NCBI GenBank assembly: GCA_005408345.1
Contig: SEMN01001227.1
Location: 1 to 64,000, forward strand
Length of the DNA: 64,000 bases
Origin: Macquaria australasica
Lineage: Eukaryota > Chordata > Actinopteri > Centrarchiformes > Percichthyidae
Direction of reading: 5' to 3'
Position 1 is the stretch's first letter; every line of letters begins with the position of its first letter. Below the pieces are notes generated by a model. That model was not told the origin of the DNA. It was given only the letters and a program-made list of their open reading frames with translations, and searched no databases. Shown piece by piece: positions 12,001 through 20,757 of the stretch. The position numbers and the translations under genes are program-made.

Positions 12001-15000
12001 TCTGCCTGCAGGCTGGAGACTCACATGACTCCAGAGATCTTCAGGACTCCGCTGCATGAAGTCGCTCTGAGCATCAAACTGCTGAGACTTGGAGCCATCG
12101 GACACTTCCTGTCCAAGGCCATCGAGCCGCCGCCACTGGACGCCGTCATTGAGGCCGAACACACCCTCAAAGGTACAACACACACACACACACACACAAA
12201 CTTGTCTTCTTGTGTCTGTAGCTCTTCCTGTCCAGCCACGTACTGCCCTGACAACCTCCACCAATCACAGGGTCAGGACAGACTCTCTGTAGCCTGACAG
12301 GCAAAGTTGGGGGCACAAAACACTCTAACCCTCTTCTTCTTCTCTCATCTGGATCTCAGCAGCTGGACTATCAGAGGACTCTGTTTAGAGATTTTACTGA
12401 GGATGACATTACAGCTTATAATTGTATAGTAACTCAGTAATATCGTAACTCCCAACATGTAAAAACTGCAGACATTTCATTTTCAGTCCAACTGAATTTT
12501 CCCTTTTTGCTGTCAAAAATATTGTCAAAGGGATTTTCAGAATTTTTTATCCCTGAAAGCCCTGAAATAAATATCAGAAGTGTTCTGGATGTTTGTTTGG
12601 AGGTTTTATGGTCAAATATTAACATTTTTTCTTCTGTTTTGTTTTGACTTCTGGTGTAAAATGCTGGTTTCCAACAGAAAGTGATGTTTGTATTTGTTGT
12701 TGAACAGAAATGATAAAAACAGCGTCGTCATGATTCTGCATGAGTTTCTCCATCTGCTGCTTCCCAGTGACCTGTGTGTGTGTGTTTGTTTCAGAGCTGG
12801 ACGCTCTAGACTCTAACGATGAACTGACTCCTCTGGGTCGGATTCTGGCCCGGCTGCCCATCGAGCCTCGACTGGGGAAGATGATGATCATGGGCTGCAT
12901 CTTCCAGTCAGTTTCTCGTCCTTCGCTTTACTCTACAGGTGACTCTCCTGTTTCCTGTCTGCCTTTGACGAGATGTGTTTCCTTGTGTCTCCCTCTAGTG
13001 TTGGAGACGCGATGTGCACGATCTCGGCCGCCTCCTGTTTCCAGGAGCCTTTCATCAGCGAGGGGAAACGTCTCGGCTTTGTGCACAGGAACTTTGCCGG
13101 CAGCCGCTTCTCTGACCACGTGGCCCTGCTGTCCGTCTTCCAGGCCTGGGACGACGTCAGGTCAGGCTTGGGTGGGCGAGGCTGTGAGGGGTTACAGTCT
13201 GTCAGCAGTTATAGGGCTGGGCGATATGGCCAAAAATGTTAACGCGAAAAAAATATCGATAATTATCACGATAAATGTCAAATCATTATTTCTTTCAGGT
13301 TTAAAGGCTGATTTCTGCTCCTGAGTGAAAGTTGAAGAAACCAGATGGTTAATGAGGTTTTAAACTATTCTTTATTGTCAGAAGCCTTTGTACAGACGGG
13401 TTTAAACATTTAGTTTAGTTGTGGTCATAAGGCACGCTGCTGGAGGATGCCGATACGATAGTTTGCTGCTTGTCGAGGGTCCACTAACAACACTCGTCTG
13501 AGACTGTCATTTCTTACTCTCGGCGTGTTCTAACGGTCATATTGTTTCAAACGATGAAACAGGTTTGTGGTGTTTCCCGTCTCAGCTGCCAGAATACCTG
13601 TAAACAGCTGAGCTGAGTGTTATTTTGATTCTGCTCCATCTACAAGCCTGCGGCCGCTGTGATTGGCTGTTTGTCTTCTTCTTCTGTTTAATGGCAGGTG
13701 GCAGCTAGCGACATTTGTTTAATTATATTGAACATTTGTTATATTTCTGTGGAGATAATTATCATTATCGTTTTATCGCCCAGCCCTAAGCAGTTATACG
13801 GTTAAATAGTTGTTTGTGTGTGTTTGCTGTGGGTTCGGTTGGTTTTAGTTTTACTTCAGATCAGAAGAAAGTCCCCGTGTTAATGATGTTCTACCAACAC
13901 ACACACACACAAGAACGTGCACGCCATGAGCACGTGGGGAACATGACTACAGCAGGTGGTGCTGAGATATTTGAGTCTGAACAAAGTGTTGTACTGACCA
14001 GCGTTACTCTCTGTAGAACATGATTACCGAGGGCTCAGTAAGGTGGAGTTCAGGTAAACGTTTGAACTACGTTAACCTCCTCAGAGCAGACAGTTCATTA
14101 ACCCCGTGTTGTTGTGGCGTTCAGGATTAATGGCGAGGAGGCAGAAAGTCGTTTCTGTGAACACAAACGTCTCAACATGTCGACTCTGAGGATGACCTGG
14201 GAGGCCAAAGTCCAGCTGAAGGAGATCCTGGTCAACTCTGGATTCCCTGAAGGTACCTGAACGCACCTCAGAGGGCGAGATACAGACAAACGTTCTGCCT
14301 GTTTTATTGGAGAACCGTTGAATTCTGAACGTATCCTCTGTGTTCTGCTCAGAGTGTCTGATGACTCAGATGTTCAACACGGTCGGACCGGACAACAACC
14401 TGGACCTGGTGGTTTCTCTGCTCACCTTCGGCTCGTACCCCAACGTCTGCTACCACAAAGAGAAGAGGAAGATCCTGACCACTGAGGGACGCAACGCCCT
14501 CATCCACAAATCCTCCGTCAACTGCCCCTTCAGCAGCCACGACATGACCTACCCCTCCCCGTTCTTCGTCTTCAGTGAGAAGGTACCAGTCACAGAGTCT
14601 TCCTCACAGCTGACCCAAAACCACAATCACTCATGATGTTTTTTAACAACAACAAACTTTAGTGACAACACAAGTCAATAATACAATAAAGAAGTTCAGA
14701 ATCCCAAACAAAGAAATTAACTTTATGGACGAATCAGTCGTGTTTCAGTAACTCTGCGTGGGCAGAATGATGTCAGGAGACAGTTTAGAAGGAGAAATGT
14801 GTTTTGTTTTGAAATATCAGTAGTGAGTGAATCATTTTGTCCTCTTTGTTTGATCTTCACAAATGACCTTATTTTCCAGGAAACCTTGAATAGTTTATTG
14901 CAGCTTTGAGTCCTGGAAAAGTTGTGGAAAAAGACAAAACTAACCAGCATTTCCTGGAAAATAACCAAAGAGTAACTTGACTGAATGCTGCTGGTCTTCT

Positions 15001-16089
15001 GGCAGAGGACCTGTTGAACGGTGCGTCTAACGCTGTTCTTGTGGGTTTGTGTCTCAGATCCGAACCCGAGCGATCTCGGCTAAAGGGATGACTCTGGTCA
15101 GTCCTCTGCAGCTGCTGCTGTTCGCCTGCAAGAAGATCAGCTCCAGCGGAGACATCGTGGAGCTCGACGACTGGTGAGAAGAGACGAGGATTTTCATTAT
15201 CGATCCATGTGCTGATTACTTCTCGACGTCAGGGGAAGTTTTATCATGTCATAAACATATTCAGTTTACTGTGGCAGAGGACAAAGAGGAGAGACAACTG
15301 TTGAAAATCTACCAAATAACAACGTTAAAAATACTTTACAGGTTTTAGTTTTTCTGTCAAACAGTTGGTGTTGGTGTAGTTTGAGTGTAACAGCACAGGA
15401 GGCAGAAAAAAAAGATTCACAGCTCGTTTTCCTCTCAGAGTAGATTCAAAGTAAACAGGTTCAGACTGTGTCACAGGAAGTGAGTGATGACCTTTCACAT
15501 TAATGCGCGCAGGATCAAACTGAGGATCCCTCACGAGGTGGCGGGCGGCGTCGCGGCTCTGCGGGCCGGCCTGGAGGCTCTGGTGGTGGAAGTGACCAAA
15601 GACCCAGAATACATCCGACAGATGGATCCAAGCAACCAGCGGCTCCTGAACCTCATCAGACACGTCTCCAAACCGTCTGCTGCTGGACTCAACATGATGG
15701 CCAGCAGCCAGAGGTACACACACACACACAGACAAGAGGATCTGGTTCTGTTCTGACTGTAATGTTTGTGCTCCGCTGGTTCTAACAGTGGTTCTCCTCC
15801 CGTTGTCTCTCTGCACAGGATGGGAGACGGCCCTCGACCTCCAAAGATGGGACGCTTCGATGGAGGAGGAGGAGGAGGAGGCTACCGAGGAGGAGGAGGA
15901 AGAGGAGGAGGAGGAGGATATGGAGGTGGAGCATACAGGGGAGGCGGGGGTTACAGAGGAGGAGGAGGATATAGGGGAGGAGGTGGATATGGAGGAGGAG
16001 GTTATAGAGGAGGTGGGGGCTACAGAGGAGGTGGAGGAGGAGGAGGGGGGGGGTACAGAGGAGGAGGAGGGTACAGAGGAGGTTATTAA
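2345..16089 (+). CDS. dhx9: ATP-dependent RNA helicase A (DHX9), complete, 27 coding exons
   Basis: DEIH-box helicase that unwinds dsRNA, RNA:DNA hybrids and R-loops in the nucleus and bridges transcription factors to RNA polymerase II. Coding exons: 2345-2455, 2576-2716, 3127-3241, 3353-3525, 3662-3810, 5691-5737, 6434-6570, 6650-6739, 6829-6990, 7430-7507, 7577-7768, 8405-8546, 8732-8814, 9003-9159, 9836-9933, 10120-10333, 11007-11101, 11590-11663, 11758-11910, 12012-12172, 12795-12906, 12999-13160, 14125-14252, 14353-14582, 15058-15173, 15513-15713, 15819-16089. All phases join without a stop, giving 1,263 residues (human 1,270). Seen: two dsRBDs, GATGCGKT at 432-439 (Walker A, K438), DEIH at 532-535, SAT at 564-566, QRKGRAGR at 780-787, then HA2, OB-fold and RGG tail. 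Motifs sit 21 residues later than in human because the linker between the dsRBDs is longer. No damage seen; expected to be functional. Confidence 0.98.
3127..3525 (+). CDS. dhx9: dhx9 exons 3-4: glycine-rich linker between dsRBDs (residues 85-180)
   Basis: Exon 3 carries PDGGGGGDGG and the conserved GPLPPHL; exon 4 carries SGGGNSGWGGGGRGGEGGG (residues 139-157) followed by the conserved QWDRGANLKEYYARRDEQEAQ. The phase-1 junction (caag|gtatca to aaaag|agggc) gives an intact Q-E codon pair. The Gly-rich runs come from GGA/GGT repeats and account for the 21-residue offset from human motif numbering. Confidence 0.92.
3662..6570 (+). CDS. dhx9: dhx9 exons 5-7: second dsRNA-binding domain (residues 181-291)
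   Basis: Exon 5 (3662-3810) starts TLESEEVDLNANLHGNWTLE, exon 6 is a 47-nt mini-exon at 5691-5737 (SFIAEMQLFVRQLGR), and exon 7 (6434-6570) gives AREHGSNKKLAAQSCALSLV and ends GVTKKKEGET. The NKKLAA helix at 255-260 is the RNA-contacting signature of dsRBD2. The mini-exon is too short to notice alone; it was placed by phase (ag|g and a|gg) and by family match. Confidence 0.95.
3811..5690. other. dhx9: dhx9 intron 5, no recognised content
   Basis: The longest dhx9 coding-region intron (1,880 bp). I see no exon-like conservation, RNA gene or clear transposon in it. The other dhx9 introns over 300 bp (2717-3126, 5738-6433, 6991-7429, 7769-8404, 9160-9835, 10334-11006, 11102-11589, 12173-12794, 13161-14124, 14583-15057, 15174-15512) hold nothing I can name beyond the microsatellite and MITE listed. 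Confidence 0.7.
6000..6090. repeat. (AT)n and (GATA)n microsatellite in dhx9 intron
   Basis: A nearly pure TA tract (about 6035-6066) flanked by TAAATA runs and a short gata array, inside the intron between dhx9 exons 6 and 7. No coding role. Confidence 0.9.
6650..7507 (+). CDS. dhx9: dhx9 exons 8-10: linker with minimal transactivation segment (residues 292-401)
   Basis: Three phase-0 exons (6650-6739, 6829-6990, 7430-7507). Exon 9 encodes FEPSQRQSGAGVVPWSPP and NWNPWTSSNIDEGPLAF. The tryptophans at 353, 360 and 363 correspond to human W332, W339 and W342, known in DHX9 to contact RNA polymerase II, so this activity is probably kept. Exon 10 continues PEQISGDLHDELMYQLEHD. Confidence 0.95.
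7577..9933 (+). CDS. dhx9: dhx9 exons 11-15: RecA1 helicase domain (residues 402-625)
   Basis: Exon 11 holds motif I, GATGCGKTTQVPQY. Exon 12 has PRRISAVSVAERVAYERGE and SVRFESILPRPHA. Exon 13 has the DEIHERD motif II. Exon 14 has LMSATIDTTMF (motif III). Exon 15 has EYFLEDCIQMTNFVPPP and the Lys/Asp/Glu-rich KKKEKDEEGGEDD stretch. The exon 15 donor is gat|gttagc, the weakest in the gene; reading through it reaches a stop at 10027-10029. Confidence 0.96.
10120..11910 (+). CDS. dhx9: dhx9 exons 16-19: RecA2 helicase domain (residues 626-803)
   Basis: Exon 16 contains NEKETSFELVEALLKYIE and VLIFLPGWNLIY (motif IV). Exon 17 has ILPLHSQIPREEQRRVFEPV. Exon 18 has VILSTNIAETSITINDVVYV (motif V). 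Exon 19 has the motif VI arginine finger QRKGRAGRVRPGFCFHLCS. All four join in frame; exon 18 is only 74 nt. Confidence 0.96.
12012..14252 (+). CDS. dhx9: dhx9 exons 20-23: winged-helix and HA2 region (residues 804-991)
   Basis: Exon 20 gives THMTPEIFRTPLHEVALSIK and IEPPPLDAVIEAEHTLK. Exon 21 gives ELDALDSNDELTPLGRILA and MMIMGCIF. Exon 22 gives GDAMCTISAASCFQEPFI and HRNFAGSRFSDHVALLSVFQ. Exon 23 gives INGEEAESRFCEHKRLN and WEAKVQLKEILVNSGFPE. These are the DHX-family helicase-associated domains. The intron between exons 22 and 23 holds the MITE at 13212-13788. Confidence 0.95.
13212..13788. mobile_element. hAT-like MITE, 577 bp, with 8-bp target duplication
   Basis: Both ends carry the terminal inverted repeat tagggctgggcgata (the right end reads tatcgcccagcccta). 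The element is flanked by an exact 8-bp direct repeat, agcagtta, at 13204-13211 and 13789-13796. Eight-base duplications with short inverted ends are the hallmark of hAT transposons. There is no transposase reading frame, so it is a non-autonomous copy. The sub-terminal regions are rich in atcgataattatcacgat-type palindromes. It sits in the intron between dhx9 exons 22 and 23. Confidence 0.9.
14353..15713 (+). CDS. dhx9: dhx9 exons 24-26: OB-fold and C-terminal core (residues 992-1173)
   Basis: Exon 24 (14353-14582) gives GPDNNLDLVVSLLTFGSYPN, CYHKEKRKILTTEGRNALIH and SVNCPFSSHDMTYPSPFFVF. Exon 25 gives IRTRAISAKGMTLVSPLQLL. Exon 26 gives EALVVEVTKDPEYIRQMDPS and MMASSQR. This is the OB-fold and following helices that close over the RNA exit channel in DEAH/RHA helicases. 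Confidence 0.95.
15819..16089 (+). CDS. dhx9: dhx9 exon 27: RGG-box tail (residues 1174-1263)
   Basis: After MGDGPRPPKMGRFD the exon is almost only Gly with YRGGGG repeats, ending YRGGY-stop (taa at 16087-16089). In the family this tail binds nucleic acid, is arginine-methylated and carries nuclear transport signals. The coding strand is a polypurine tract of about 220 nt built on GGA. It also creates open frames on the other strand (Ser-rich) and in another + frame (Glu-rich); those are shadows. Confidence 0.95.
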
Positions 16090-16298
16090 CGTCCAGTCGT
16101 ACAGTTTTTCTTTGCAGCACAAACTGCAGATGTAGCTGCTGTTGGTTTGTGAGTAATCAGGTTGTTCAAGAGTCGCATGATGAAATCTAAAACCCTCAGA
16201 AAGAGTCCGTTCTGGTGAAATGTGTCGCTGTAAATGTCACCGTCAGCTTGGTGAATTGTGTGTTTGTGTTGATTATTTGTAACTTCTGTCAACGTCCC

Positions 16299-16304
16299 AA
16301 TAAA
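16299..16304 (+). terminator. dhx9: dhx9 poly(A) signal
   Basis: AATAAA lies 210 nt after the stop codon, followed by a T-rich ctttcacac and a gactgttttctgtc stretch. This gives a short 3'UTR of about 16090-16320 for dhx9. Confidence 0.8.
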
Positions 16305-16625
16305 TCTTTCACACTTCAGCTGATCGCTCCGACTGTTTTCTGTCAGAACGAGTCAGAAATAAACTTTCACTGAAAATAACCAGCACACTCAAACTGTGGA
16401 GCCGACACACAGCAATCATTCATCTGTTCATTTTGTCTTTTCATGTTTTCTGTTGACTGTTCAGTCATATTTTCTGTACATTTTAATTCCCAAAGTGAAG
16501 ATATTTTTCGGGTCCAGAAGTACTCCAGTTTAAATATACTGAGTCTACAAATACTGTAATCTGCCTATTAAAGTACCACCATGTGTCCGTTTTTAATTCC
16601 CCTCAACCTTCAGTGTCCTCAGCAG

Positions 16626-17074
16626 CAGCGGTGGAAGAAGTACTCAAGTAAAAGTACAAATACCACAGTCTAAAAATACTCTATTACAAGTTAAAAGTCC
16701 TGCATTGAAAATGTTGCTTAAGTAAAAGTACACAAGTATCGACAAAATGTACTTAAAGTATCAAAAATAAACGTACTCTTTGTGCAGAAACACTCCCTTC
16801 AGAATGTTATATTATTATTGTCTTATTGGATATTATTAGTAATTTGTCAAAGTGTAGCCAGTTTTAGGTACTTGATGCAGTGCTGGTTGGTGTAATAGTG
16901 AAGAACTACATGTTTTATAAACTCTTCACGTTTTGCATCTAAAATCTTCATTTGTAAAGTAACTAAAGATAAATGTAGTCGAGTAAAAATTACAATTTCC
17001 CTGTGAAAGTGGCATGAAATAATAAGTACAAGTACCTCAAAATTGTACTTCAGTACAGTTTCTGCTTGCCCTGG
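16626..17074 (+). mobile_element. non-autonomous DNA transposon relic (cagcggtggaagaagtactc family)
   Basis: Begins cagcggtggaagaagtactc followed by many aagtaaaagtac repeats and ends gtacttcagtacagtttctg. This type, with an imperfect inverted end and tagt/agtac-rich interior, is very common in fish and hAT-like. Two further pieces occur at 18275-18460 (reverse) and 62278-62347. Confidence 0.65.
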
Positions 17075-17207
17075 TCCTCATAGATCCAGGTCTGCCTCCA
17101 GGAGAGGGTCCTGGTATCTCTAATATGATTAATGATCATACATTGTACAACATATTTGATTCATTTCCACTGATTTCAGTTTGTCGAGTCCGCTGGAGAA
17201 AATAACA

Positions 17208-17222
17208 CCAGCAGGGGGCGCC
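17208..17222 (+). promoter_or_regulatory. CTCF-like motif between dhx9 and lamc1
   Basis: ccagcagggggcgcc matches the core CTCF consensus at every constrained position, and the following acc fits too. It lies 0.9 kb after the dhx9 poly(A) signal and 3.2 kb before the lamc1 start codon, a plausible boundary position. Sequence match only. Confidence 0.45.
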
Positions 17223-17499
17223 ACCTGTCTTCACTACCGCAGGATGTTGTTCACCTGTGGAGCAGCTTAAAAAACAAATTCAGATTTTAATATAAAGTGT
17301 TTACATATCCACATTTTAGTGTTTTAATGAGGAGAATAAACTGTTGGGACTCCATATCAGCACGAGGCTGATCTGTAGTAAATCTATAAGCAGTGAACAC
17401 ACCTGAGTCAGCAGCACCTGAACACAACACCTGCTGTGACTGAGAACAGTCAGCCAATGAGCGGAGAAGTAAAAATAAATCATTTAAAGTGCTGAGAAA

Positions 17500-18220
17500 T
17501 GGTCGAAATACTTAAGTATGGATATGGGGTATGTGGGAAATTTTATTCACCAAATGTGGTATAATATTGATGAATCACTATTGAATCATTGCAGGGTAAG
17601 GTCAGAGAGGTCAAATAAGTCATAATCAATATTACGGTATTATGTATAAGTCAATCATAGTCAATCATTGATAACGGTTAGGTTGTCAGGTTCGGTCATA
17701 ATCATGATGTAGTCGTGTTGTTGGATGTGGGCGTAATCACAGAAGTCTTGTATTCTTAATGAAGTGCAGCAGCTGGCAGTGGGAGGTTAGAGTGAATCAC
17801 ACAGAGGAGTGTTATTCTGAGGACAGTGGGAAAGAGTCCTTGAGTGAAAACAAGCAGTTCCTCGGTCGGTACGCTTATCTACTGATCAGGGAGGTGGCCG
17901 AGGAGATATGCCAGAACAGGAAGATCTTCAGTGGACACAACTGTTCATTGACCAAAGAGTAATATGCAAAAACAGGGAGGAAACCGTGGCGTCTGGCTCA
18001 GAACAGGCTGAAAACATCACAGAAATTAGGCCGAGGTCAGCAGGTGGTTGTACAACTTTGGGCCCACAGAAGGAGGGTGAAGATGGCTGTAAGAGAAGAT
18101 GTGTGCGTTGGATTGTCAGTTGCTCCATGAACTAACTCGGGTTTGCTGTACCTGTTGATTTGTCAGTAAACTCTATTCATATTAGAACTCTTTTGACTCA
18201 GTTGAATTATTTTTGAGTAT
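17500..18220 (+). other. unassigned segment, possibly an old LTR or retroelement piece
   Basis: Non-repetitive sequence with a 67-codon open frame (17759-17962) and an overlapping second frame up to 18135, followed by gtcagtaaactctattcat and a T-rich run. The coding potential does not match any family I know and has no splice signals linking it to a gene. A retroelement remnant is a guess based on the short disrupted frames and the ending; I am not confident. Confidence 0.2.
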
Positions 18221-18274
18221 TGAAGTGCTTATAGTGTGGTGAAGATCCTGAAGACATCTGGCCCATCTTTGGGA

Positions 18275-18460
18275 TTTTTATTGTACTTTTTACTTCACTA
18301 CATTTATCTGACAGCTTTATTTTACAGATTCAGATTTTTACACAAAACACATGAAAATGTTCAAGCAGCTGAAACGATCACTTTACTTGTAACAGAATTT
18401 TTACAGTGTGGTATTTGTACTTTTACTGCAGTAAAGGATCTGAGTACTTCCTCTGACTTT
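18275..18460 (-). mobile_element. second copy of the cagcggtggaagaagtactc family, reverse orientation
   Basis: Reading the minus strand, it starts gtcagaggaagtactcagat, then ctttactgcagtaaaagtac, accacactgtaaaaattctg and ends with repeated agtaaaaagtac. It matches the start of the copies at 16626 and 62278. Partial; no target duplication identified. Confidence 0.6.
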
Positions 18461-19264
18461 ATTATGTGTTCAAACTGGAAAAGTGATGAATGAATGAAAC
18501 TTCAAGACAAATGTTTGATGTGAAAATATCTTAAAAAGACTGAAGAACTGAACTCTTTCTGAATCTTGAAGCCTTTTTATATTTAAAAGATTTATTTTAA
18601 ATTTTCTGTCATGATGAATAAGAACATAAACACTGCAGAGCGACTCTTATAAATGAACTAATTTACATTCATTAATGTGTGTGTGTGTGTGTGAAAGTGC
18701 TCTGATTGTTCAGTGGTGTGTTGATGAAGATCTAATCAGAGTTGAACTGTGTGTTAATGAACAAACGCGTCATTAACTGTCTTCATCATCTCTTTCTCTT
18801 CTCTGATGCTGTTTCACTTCACTTCCAAATGTCCAGAACTAAACTTCAATTTATTCTTCATTTATTCTTCATTTATCCTGGAAAACACATTAAATGTCCA
18901 TGAATCTGAAAAACTAAACACCTTAAAAACAACTTAAATTCAAAAGCACTTAATAAACCAATTTTAATGATGCATGAGATTCCTCCTAATTTAAACATGA
19001 ATGTTAAATATTTGGTATAATAATGATGAGTTTAAAGTGTTTTTAAGGTGAAGGCTTCCGTGTAATTATGAGTTCTGATCAATTTAAAGACAAAGTTATT
19101 TTTCCTTCTCAGATTGCGTCATTTTGAAAGATTTTAGAGGCCTGAAGAGTTGAAAGAATCTAACGTTTCATTAAAAAAGCACAAATTAGACAAAAAAATA
19201 AGCAGAACTTTGTGTAAATATTGTAACAAATGCGTTTTTCATTTAAAGGAACCACTGCTGTAGG

Positions 19265-19698
19265 TATGGAAGCCCACTTCAGGCAAGAAAAAAAAAACAT
19301 GAAAAGTTTTGAATAGTAAAAATAAAAATAAAATTACAAGACAGTAATCAACATTTTGACTTCTTCAGTCAGAATTCTAAGATTCAGTAGTGACTCAGAA
19401 TTATGGGATATCACACATTTGCCTCAGGGGGCTTTATGAAGTCAAAATGATGACATAAGTCAACATTTTTATTGCAGAAATTTTACAAGATTTTTACTTT
19501 TTAGGTCCGACATGTGAGATACTCAGTCGAAATTCTGAAATACTAAGTCAAATGTTGAGTCTTTTAAAGTGAGAATTGCCTTACGCAAGTTGAAGTGTTA
19601 ACTATTATATCAACATTTTTACTTTAAAATCTTTTTATTTTTGTCATTCCTGACATTTCATCTTTTATTTCTTTCCCTGGCTTAAATGAGCTTCCATA
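19265..19698. mobile_element. transposon relic with tatggaag inverted ends
   Basis: The left end reads tatggaagcccacttcaggc and the right end, reversed, tatggaagctcatttaagcc, an imperfect inverted repeat of about 25 bp. The interior consists of degenerate gatactaagtcaaaat-type units, a layout I recognise from a common teleost element. No coding capacity. Confidence 0.6.
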
Positions 19699-20029
19699 CA
19701 GAAGGTGTGTTTAGTTTAATTTGGGTGAAAAGTCACATTAAATTCATCAAAAGGTCTTTAAAATGACTCTTCAGTTTTATTCAGTTATTAAAGGTGCTGC
19801 AGTAGTTTTAATTGAAGTTGCTCAATGACTTGTATTGTTTTAATGTTTGTCTGTTTCATCACACTGAAGTCAAAAAGTGCAGGCTTGTTTAAGGTTTAAC
19901 TACTGGAACATGTAGGGTTAAGCTCAAAGGTTGCCATGGTGACCTGTAGTTTTATCTGACTCGTTTAACTCGTGCAGGAGGTTTAATTAAAGGTAAATTA
20001 TAAAGTTGAGACTTGTTTCTGGAGTTCTG

Positions 20030-20384
20030 TGCGAGTTGACACGGAAGTGGCCGGAGTGTCCTCTGCGCCTCAGACCTGCGCAGTAGCGGACTGGGTGTAG
20101 TCCGGAGTCTCGTCTTTTCCTGCTGGAGTTCGTGCATGGCGGCGGACACAAAGAGCTGAGGCCCGAGCGCAGACCCACACACGCACCAGGACAGCCGGGA
20201 CACAAGCGCTGGACGCGGCCTGGAGCGAAGACAGTCTGCCGCTGCGTTCACTTGATGGTTGTAGCCGTTTCCTCGGGAATCTGTCGGTAACCGGATAGTT
20301 ACCGCAAACTGTGGACAAGTTCGGGGAGAGTTTGTGTCGGAGCCGCGCAGAGATTTTCTGGTCGGGAGGGAGGACGGAGAAAAA
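20030..20384 (+). promoter_or_regulatory. lamc1: lamc1 promoter and 5'UTR
   Basis: Composition changes from AT-rich to CpG-rich near 20030 and stays so through exon 1, as expected for a CpG-island promoter. No TATA box is obvious. The GC-rich leader has no intron that I can see. The ATG at 20385 (gaaaaaATGGG, A at -3 and G at +4) is preceded by an in-frame open stretch without any ATG, so it is the start. The transcription start cannot be set from sequence. Confidence 0.65.
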
Positions 20385-20757
20385 ATGGGAAGTTTGATCC
20401 GGGCTCTGGTTGCTTGGAGCTGCGTGGCGGCGTGTGTCCGCGCTGCCATGGATGAGTGTGCGGACGAGCAGGACAGACCGCAGCGCTGCATGCCCGAGTT
20501 CGTTAACGCCGCTTTTAACGTTACCGTGGTGGCGACCAACACCTGCGGCTCTCCGCCCGAGGAGTACTGCGTGCAGACCGGCGCCACCGGGGTCACCAAG
20601 TCCTGCCACATCTGCGACGCCCGGGACCCCCGGAACCACCACAGCGCCGTGTACCTGACCGACTACAACAACCAGCAGGACACCACCTGGTGGCAGAGCC
20701 AGACCATGCTGGCGGGCATCCAGTACCCGAACTCCATCAACCTCACCCTGCACCTCG
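20385..20757 (+). CDS. lamc1: lamc1 exon 1: signal peptide and start of LN domain
   Basis: MGSLIRALVAWSCVAACVRA is a hydrophobic secretion signal, shorter than the human one. The mature chain starts AMDECADEQDRPQRCMPEFV and continues NVTVVATNTCG, EEYCVQTGATGVTKSCHICD and YNNQQDTTWWQSQTMLAG. N-glycosylation sequons are NVT and NLT. It ends ctcg|gtaaga, phase 1. Confidence 0.97.

Larger units (their letters stand above)
16305..20029. other. intergenic region between dhx9 and lamc1
   Basis: About 3.7 kb. It contains repeat relics at 16626-17074, 18275-18460 and 19265-19698, a CTCF-like motif at 17208, and a segment at 17500-18220 with short non-repetitive open frames that I cannot assign. The rest (about 18460-19260 and 19700-20030) is AT-rich and shows nothing recognisable. 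No exon resembling SHCBP1L, the gene found here in human, was seen. Confidence 0.75.

Noticed and set aside
15325..16122. A 265-codon Ser-rich open frame on the minus strand
   Set aside because: It is antisense to the dhx9 RGG exon and its preceding intron; the GGA repeat gives Ser/Pro codons on the other strand.
15788..16135. A 115-codon Glu-rich frame on the plus strand
   Set aside because: It overlaps the RGG exon in another frame; the reading frame of the gene is fixed by phase and by the GY-stop end.
20334..20384. In-frame extension of lamc1 upstream of the ATG (starting with a GTG codon)
   Set aside because: GTG is not a normal start in animals, and only the ATG at 20385 puts a signal peptide at the N-terminus.
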